A DNA stretch of 64,000 bases from Punica granatum (taxonomy: Eukaryota; Streptophyta; Magnoliopsida; Myrtales; Lythraceae), in contig NC_045127.1 of NCBI RefSeq assembly GCF_007655135.1, positions 22,548,199 through 22,612,198 on the forward strand. Reading direction: 5' to 3'. Position numbers and translations under genes: made by a program. Below, piece after piece: positions 57,529-64,000 of the stretch (the first letter of the stretch is position 1; each line of letters opens with the position of its first letter). The notes beneath the pieces are model-generated. The model was not told where the DNA came from, did not search any database, and saw only the letters and a program-made list of their open reading frames with translations.

Positions 57529-57957
57529 TTATGTCATGTTCGAGCAGTAATTCAAAATGTGTTTTATCCCCTCAGCCCAGAGCTGCTTCTCACTTTTGCT
57601 TCTGCACTCGAACTCGATGATTCTGTCGTCGGTTTTAATGCCAAAGTAGCCCTTCTGCTCGTATCCTTCTTCTTCCTTCTCTGCCCTCCCAGGCCACTCC
57701 GGGATATCGCAGTAGACTCCCAAGACTACAACTGTTGATAGATATGATAAAGGCATGCCTGGTTTAGTCTCCCACACAGGAAAACAACGCTGTGTAGTGA
57801 ATGAATGAATTCAGGCGCGCATAAAAAGATTAGCTTACGTTTCTTTTTTTTGGTAAATGTTCCCACCATATGCTTGCTCTTCAGCTTAGCAACCACCTGT
57901 CGATATTTACGTTTTCAATAGAGGCATTCAAAATTGGGGGATTGGATTTGCATCTTA

Positions 57958-58009
<52 letters not shown>

Positions 58010-60184
58010 TTTATTACCTGAAAATTTGAGTTTACATTAAAAGAAACCTGCTTCCAGTGGAGTGCACCTGTTCACATATTAGCCCAAGTGTCTTAAACGG
58101 GTTCAAATCGAAGTATATAGCGCACTAGAGATATATAGTTGTCCACGTCCAAGTACCTTTCCTTGTACGCTTGAGGAGTTCTCCTCCTTTGCACACAAAA
58201 TCTAATGCACTTGAGATAAAGTTTTCCTTGTCACCTTCGATCTTTTCCTCTCCCAGTCCTATTGCTGGACCCCCATGGCCTTTCTGCAGCCTTGCTCTCA
58301 GGGTTGCAGCTCCTCGTAGCGCTGCGCATTCATGCCGATCTATCAATAATCAACACAGTCTGCCTCTAAAACGTATCTGAGACAGCATATTCGTGTCCTA
58401 ACGCGACTAAGTTTCACTTTCCCAACCTTAAAGTTGGTCAAATGCTTTATGCTGCTGACGTATCTTTTGAACGGGCCAGATCTTATCTACTTTGAGTTAA
58501 ACGTGTTATGTCCTGTTATCGATTTTTTCAGTTTCTCTCAATAAACTCATGTTTGGTGTTTTGTATTAGTGTGTGCTGTCAGAATTTCCTAGCCTTTTAT
58601 ATACAGGAGATTGGTACACTGTCCTGGTTTGCAAATGATTGTCAATCCCAATTATTGATCACCACTGGCCCGGCGACCATGTCACTTGCCAGTCAAATAC
58701 TATGGTGATGGGCATATTTGACCATCCTCTGGAAATGCTCGAATTTTCCATGTTTACCTGTGGCTGCTCCAGCAGTCAGGGCCATGATATCGCCATTACT
58801 CCTCGCGTTAACTGCTGAGCTAACGACCGCTGAGATTTGGCCATGATCGGCCCCCATCTCCTCTGCAAGATCAATGCAATGGGACGCTACCAGGGCCGCT
58901 GCCGAGGCAATAGCGGCAGTGGTTTTATAGTTTGTTTTGTTCTTTGATGAGGCCTTTGGTTGTTCAGGAAATGTGGCAGTTGAGGCTGCCACTGCAGCCA
59001 CGGCAGCTGCAACCCCAGCCACAGAGACGGCTGCATGGAGTTGGGCATTGTGAGCCCGAGTCTCCTGTTTCTTCTTCTCCTTCTGGTCCTTGAGCCACCT
59101 CCCCATTGTTTTTCCCCTCATAATGCTCTTGTAGAGCTGCAGTGCATATAGCAGCATTGAACAAGTTAGGAAATCCTTGATATGAAGAAATGAAACTGAC
59201 AGCAGCTGGAATCGCCATTGAGAAGAAAAACAACACTGCTCCAAGCAATGATCAATTCCCATTCCTTTTCCATACTCATATACCGAATATGGACTTAAAA
59301 AAAGTTCTCGTCAATTGTTGCAAATCTTCAAAGCAACATTATCTAACAGCTCCAGCTTTGACTTATGTGCCATGGATCGGTAAAAGTATTCATCGTACAT
59401 TATTTTTTATCTCTACCGTTGGGAGACTTAATACTTTTATCATTTCAACAGCTTGGGTGCTTAAATGGCTTGATTAAACGAGTCACAGACTATGAGAAAA
59501 CTGGGCATATGACCATTACCCCATTACGGAGTAGCTGTTGGTTTGAAAGGAATTCCGGGTTCAGGGCCTGATGAAGCAAGAATAGTTCCTGCAGTCGAAG
59601 TAAAATCGCTAAAACAATGGTCAATCCTTGTCCGGTCATGTTTTGTTTTCCCGAAAAAGGAATCATGAGATGAGAGGAAGAACAGCATCAATGTTTACCC
59701 TGACTTCTCCACTGTCTCTGGGAGAATCGTTATCAGTATTACCACCATTCTGTAAAGGCTGGAGCACCTGTCCCATAGAAACGGTGACAAGTTTATAAAG
59801 GATAGTTCAACTCCATACTAAAACTGGAAAGAGGATAGTTTAACTCACGGATTCCCTTATAGGTGCGGAACTTGCATCCTGTCCTGCTGACTCGACGCTG
59901 TTAAGGGAAGAGAAGGATGACCTCTCGGGGACAGACTGGTTGGTTGACATGATATGAGTGCCAGTAAGAGCATTGGACAGCTCCATTGCCGAGAGGCTCC
60001 ACGATCTTGCTAGGAACTCCATAGACTCAGTCGGAGTCTCTGGCGGCGGGCAGGTTGCTGGAAACCAACTCCCTGCTGGGGCATTCTCGTCAATGTACTC
60101 CAGCTTCGGGACTGGGCAGTTCGCTGTGCATGAGCTCACTGCTTTGGCAGCACAAGAAATTCCCCTTATAAGAAAATCCTTCAT
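57529..60184 (-). CDS. VAN3-binding protein / FORKED-like (DUF828 + PH_2), seven exons, 434 aa
   Basis: Members help polarise auxin transport and leaf-vein patterning through vesicle traffic with the ARF-GAP VAN3. Minus-strand exons: 60184-59849, 59767-59699, 59136-58758, 58339-58157, 58067-58018, 57896-57839, 57758-57529. All have GT-AG introns; the total is 1305 bp in one frame. Residues about 46-75 carry the family signature [20 protein letters not shown]. The Auxin_canalis/DUF828 part continues with [17 protein letters not shown], an Ala/Val-rich stretch and [16 protein letters not shown]_2 domain (about residue 325 on) includes [17 protein letters not shown] and [16 protein letters not shown] directly before ATG 60184 suggests a 5' intron or an upstream exon. 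Exon edges were set by eye. Confidence 0.88.
57959..58012. repeat. (TA)n followed by a T-run inside intron 5
   Basis: About 33 bases of alternating AT and then about 21 T, within the intron between exons 5 and 6 of the VAN3-binding-like gene, almost touching the donor of exon 5 (58012-58017). Length polymorphism is likely. Confidence 0.9.
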
Positions 60185-62928
60185 CTGGAAAGCTCAAACT
60201 AGTTTGGAACTCAGAAAGTGATCAGCAAAATGTTACATAGCGAATATAACATACTACACCTTCATCTGTGAGCATGAGCTAATCGACGAGAACTTGTTTA
60301 ACAAAGTCATCCAAAATAAGAAGCAGAACCGACAATGGCAGGATGCTCACCAGGAGCTTTCGCCACTAACTAGAGAAACTAATAAGACCTCAACTGACGG
60401 GGCCAATTATATACGGCATGCAGAATGCAGATCGGAACAACATTTAGAAAACTGATAAAAGTTTATGTGATGAATAAGAAACTCACTTGTCATCACGTAC
60501 ACGGTTAGTTTTATAGCCCTGAGGACTAACTCTTTAGCAAGAGAGATGCATTATATATGTCCATGGCGACAGTGCGACTGATTGCGGGCGAGAACATGAA
60601 GTGGCTAGGCAGCTGAAGAATCGTTCGGTATTTAACCTGAGGGGAGTGAGAGCAAAAGCGGCTTATTTCTTTATTTTAAAGGAGAAATCCAACGAGCAAA
60701 AGAAGGAAAAAGGAGCATTTGAAGCTCGCAGTGGTCATAATTCAGAAGCTGGTGGGTCATTAACATTTCTGCAATTATCAGTATGATGGGAGTAGTGCCG
60801 ACGAGGACTTCGTTTCGTGACTAAAGCATGAACCCGATCGGACAAAGAAGCACAACAACCTCTATGCAGTTTGATAGGACTATTATGACAAGTCCTATCA
60901 TGCTATGTTATGAAGATAAAATCTTTCTATTGAAAATTCAATGTATTATTAAGTCATAATATTCTTGTGATTTTTACTAAAATAATTTTCCAGGATCGGT
61001 CAATCTATTCGACACGTGTCACGCTATCACAGGCAAGCATATGGGCCCATGTCAAAGGAGAGGACCCCACAAAAAGCGGGGGGAGAATCGTCAACTTTGT
61101 CCTTTGCCAATTAGCAAAAAGATACTCCTGCTTTTGCATTCCACTGTCTTGTGCTTTAGTCATTAAAAAGGAAAAGCTGATAAGAAAAGGGATCCCTCAT
61201 TTGTTTTTCTGGAACGGCGGGAGTCATTATGGTTTAGGGCATTAGCTGCTTCTTCAATTTCATTGTTACTATTGTCATTGTCTGTATTGAAAATTCTCTG
61301 AAGCTGGGGCCCACTCCTATGCACTGAGAAGGTACCCTGTGAGGGCTCTGAGAAGGTACCCTGTGAGGGCTCTCAGGGGAACGAATGATGATCATGGGAT
61401 GGGAGCAATTTGCTTACCAAACCCCCCCCGAGAAGATGAAGGTTTTCGTCCATTGGTTGAGACTAATTCATTTAAGACATTGTTTTGACCCGGTCAGGAG
61501 GTAAAGTATGTCCATAGGAAGCTCAATTTATCATTGTGCAACATTCTTGTGGTTAATTGGCATCTATTTTAGTTGATCCCTCTTAGACTAGGATTGGATG
61601 TATGAGATTGCAAGCACTATTAAGGCATGGTCTACCACCAACCTACACATCAAACATGTCACCTTAAGTGAGGACTCCATTACCAAAGAACATAGAAGTA
61701 AAAGAATTGACATGGAAACCGTCATCATCAGTGAGGGCACTGTCATCCTTATTGAAAAGAAATAAGAAAATGCGGTAATTCAACTCGAATGCCTAGTGGT
61801 GTTGTTCGAGTGACTCAAAATAGTTTACTGAAATTTTTGTTGTTATAACTTCACAAGATAGCAAAGGAACAAAATTATATGCAACAAATTGATGGGCGAA
61901 GCATTTTTTTCTTGGCCAATGTTAAACTTTTAATGATTGCCGTTAGTACTCCTAATCATGTCTTTGTAAATGTTGAAAATTGTGCACGAGTGGTGCAATA
62001 TTGATAATGCCCCATCATCCCACTATTCGTATTCAAATTTTAATAATCAATCATCACGTCTCCAATTTGCTGATCTAATTAATTAATAAACGGCCAAAAG
62101 GGAAGTGATTATTTAATTTAAGCATTTCAATTGATTATGCTCGTGATTGTTCTCTTTCTAAGCACAAAAGGCTAATGCTGGTAGCAACCGATAAGTTTAA
62201 GCAGCAGCTTTTATCAGGAGAATTTCTTATTACTTTTAACTGTTAAAGTTGAAACCTAAGCTAATAAGGATTTACTGTGCAAATCTTTGTATACTACAAT
62301 CGTGATTATCCAGTCCTATTATTTTCATGTACCGAGCCAAGTCAAACGGACCATCTATATCATGTCTATAGCGTATGTATGGAAATTCTTCGCTATCCAC
62401 TCCAACGATTTTTCAACAGGATCAATCTCGATACCTCAAAAGAATGAGTACATTTCATTGTCATGTGATCGATGCCTCAAGGACAATTACGCATATGCGA
62501 TATATTAACACCACTTCAGTGTCCTTGCCTTTTTTTTTGGATAACCTGTGAGAAACTTCATTGAAGAAGTAAAATGAAGGTACAAAATATAGTTATGAAG
62601 ATTTCAAAGGGCAAATTCAGTACCCTTTTTCCTACAATGTTGGAGGCATTTAACTCTAAAAAGGGGTTCAAAGAAGCTGACTTAAATCTCTCGCCAAAAA
62701 CGACTAGCCTACTATCCATTGACAGCGCCTAACCGCAGGCTCATATAATTTCTCTCAACAATGAACACGATGAAGGGGAACCGCTCCTACTTTGTTTTCT
62801 CAAGTTGCTAGCAATTCGCTCTTTATGAAGAAAAAGATGTTTAGGCTCTCTTTTTTCAAATTATAAACGAGGTGCATGAGGCTCGAAGCAATAGGAGAAT
62901 GAGAATATAATTCAAAGACATATCAGTG
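60185..62928. other. intergenic upstream of the VAN3-binding-like gene
   Basis: The first few hundred bases likely contain its 5' UTR and promoter. No further gene is supported. A 92-codon frame at 60967-61245 has no recognisable family. A perfect 24-bp duplication occurs at about 61326-61373 (TGAGAAGGTACCCTGTGAGG, then GCTC, twice). Confidence 0.5.
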
Positions 62929-63348
62929 CGTTTGATTTCAGAGTTAAAATTTTGAATTTGTAACTTTGATTTTGATTATGGAAAAAGACAAAAAAAAATA
63001 TAGGGCCTATGAACCCCACCAGTTTTGTTGTGTAGTGTATTGGGTAGTATATGTGATTATATATTGAATAATATATGGGGCCCATCAGTTTGACTTTGGA
63101 AAAGTATGTTTTGTTGTGTAGTGTATTTAGTTAAAGTTAAAGTTAAAATTTTAAACCGCGACTCTGAACCCGTTTGTTTTCCCGAAATTTGATTTTAACT
63201 TTAACTTTAACTTTAACTCAACACACTACACAACAAAAACACACGTTTCCCAAGTCAAATTTATAACTACATCTCATTTGTCTTTTTCCACAATCAAAAT
63301 CAAAATCAAAATCAAAGTAACTTTAACTCTGAATCCAAACGGCCCGAT
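62929..63348. repeat. two adjacent MITE-like elements in a foldback arrangement
   Basis: The first copy (about 62929-63176) begins CGTTTGATTTCAGAGTTAAA and ends with the inverted counterpart (GTTAAAGTTAAAATTTTAAA...CTCTGAACCCGTTTG). The second (about 63160-63348) starts CCCGTTTG, then carries ATTTTAACTTTAACTTTAAC and ends AACTTTAACTCTGAATCCAA. Shared internal words (TTGTTGTGTAGTG and its reverse CACTACACAACAA) occur in both. No coding capacity. Relics of the same family lie at 135-205 and 1621-1680. Confidence 0.6.
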
Positions 63349-64000
63349 ACATAGTCTCAATGATGACAATTAAATTCAAGACTTTGGTCCCAGGTAATGT
63401 ACAATGCCACTGCACTACACACCAAATCCTTATGTAGTGGCCTAAAAAAACCCCTCAGTCGGATGCATCAACACACTGTCCATGCGATGCACAAACCTTC
63501 CAAATTGTTTTTGAATGTATGGAGGAATTGATAATTGATTTGTCTTCATCTGAAATAGTTTTATATAAAACGACAACCACTGTAATAAATGAAAGACTTT
63601 CACTATAGTTTAATAACATAGGAGTGATGATTCAAAATAAGAGAGTTAATTACCGAGGAAATGTGATATTGATCTAAAAATAAGGATGCATTCTTTATGT
63701 ACAAAATGCTCGGAAATCAGAGTTAGCAATCTTCAAAGAAAGTATGCATTCTTAAGGATGCAACCGTGTGATCCGGTGGTGGACCCTAGTGACGTCCCCA
63801 CCAACCCAAATTAGAAAAAAAAAAGTAAAAAAAAAATGAAAAATTGATTGGAATAGGGGGATGGAGAGGAAGAGGGGGTGGCGGGCCTCTTTGGAAGCTA
63901 CCAGCCGACGACCGCGATTGGGGAGAGGCGGCGGGCAAAGCTCAACCCCCTTCCACCTACTCCAGCCAATTCCTCTGTGTGGTTTTAATTTTTTTTTTTT
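63349..64000. other. intergenic to the window edge
   Basis: No gene recognised. The last 170 bases change to GC-rich purine DNA (GAGAGGAAGAGGGGGTGG), then a CGACGACCGCGATTGGGG-type stretch and a T-run at the edge. It could be a promoter region, or the start of a gene or element outside the window. Confidence 0.4.

Overview
This is a nuclear window from a flowering plant, almost certainly a dicot. Evidence: multi-exon genes with GT-AG introns, AT-rich intergenic DNA, and typical plant families (TIR-NBS-LRR, PPR, ATL RING-H2, GeBP, VAN3-binding/FORKED-like). The wording of the NBS-LRR remnant recalls resistance proteins of Myrtales (Eucalyptus, Punica), but that placement is only an impression. 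No prokaryotic features were seen.

Layout. 1-1.7 kb: intergenic with relics of a small AT-rich MITE-like family. 1.7-4.9 kb (-): a decayed TIR-NBS-LRR resistance pseudogene. 6.26-25.43 kb (+): one very large (19.2 kb) Ty3/gypsy retrotransposon of the Tat/Ogre type. It has 3.84 and 3.87 kb LTRs, an ACTGT target-site duplication, an extra ORF before gag, a G-patch after the protease, a frame-restoring intron between pro and RT, two RNase H domains, and a 60-bp tandem array before the polypurine tract. It landed inside one copy of an older AT-rich tandem duplication, whose other part also took a tRNA-derived SINE (25.5-25.8 kb). 29.1-30.1 kb (-): a GeBP-like transcription factor with one in-frame stop. 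30-35 kb: AT-rich desert with local duplications and a 33-base C homopolymer. 35.2-36.3 kb: a long-TIR DNA element carrying a broken GRAS-gene fragment. 36.4-41.75 kb (-): a Ty1/copia element (Tork/Tnt1-like) with ten in-frame stops.

41.98-43.11 kb (+): an intact four-exon MHF1/CENP-S histone-fold gene. 45.6-46.2 kb (-): a PPR relic. 46.4-49.1 kb (-): a partial midasin (MDN1) pseudogene. 49.9-53.0 kb (-): an intact 1027-aa P-class PPR gene. 55.2-56.2 kb (+): an ATL RING-H2 gene with a premature stop after the RING. 56.66-57.31 kb: a complete 642-bp TRIM element. 57.5-60.2 kb (-): a seven-exon VAN3-binding/FORKED-like gene whose exons join in frame to 434 aa. 60.2-64 kb: intergenic, with two adjacent MITE-like copies at 62.9-63.35 kb.

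The host genes do not form a pathway. The strongest signals are the anatomy of the giant Ogre-like element, the gene-capturing TIR element, and a window-wide pattern of nonsense changes (mostly TAG and TGA) that look like C-to-T transitions at methylation-prone codons. I did not find a convincing new cellular system. Splice sites and family calls were made by eye.
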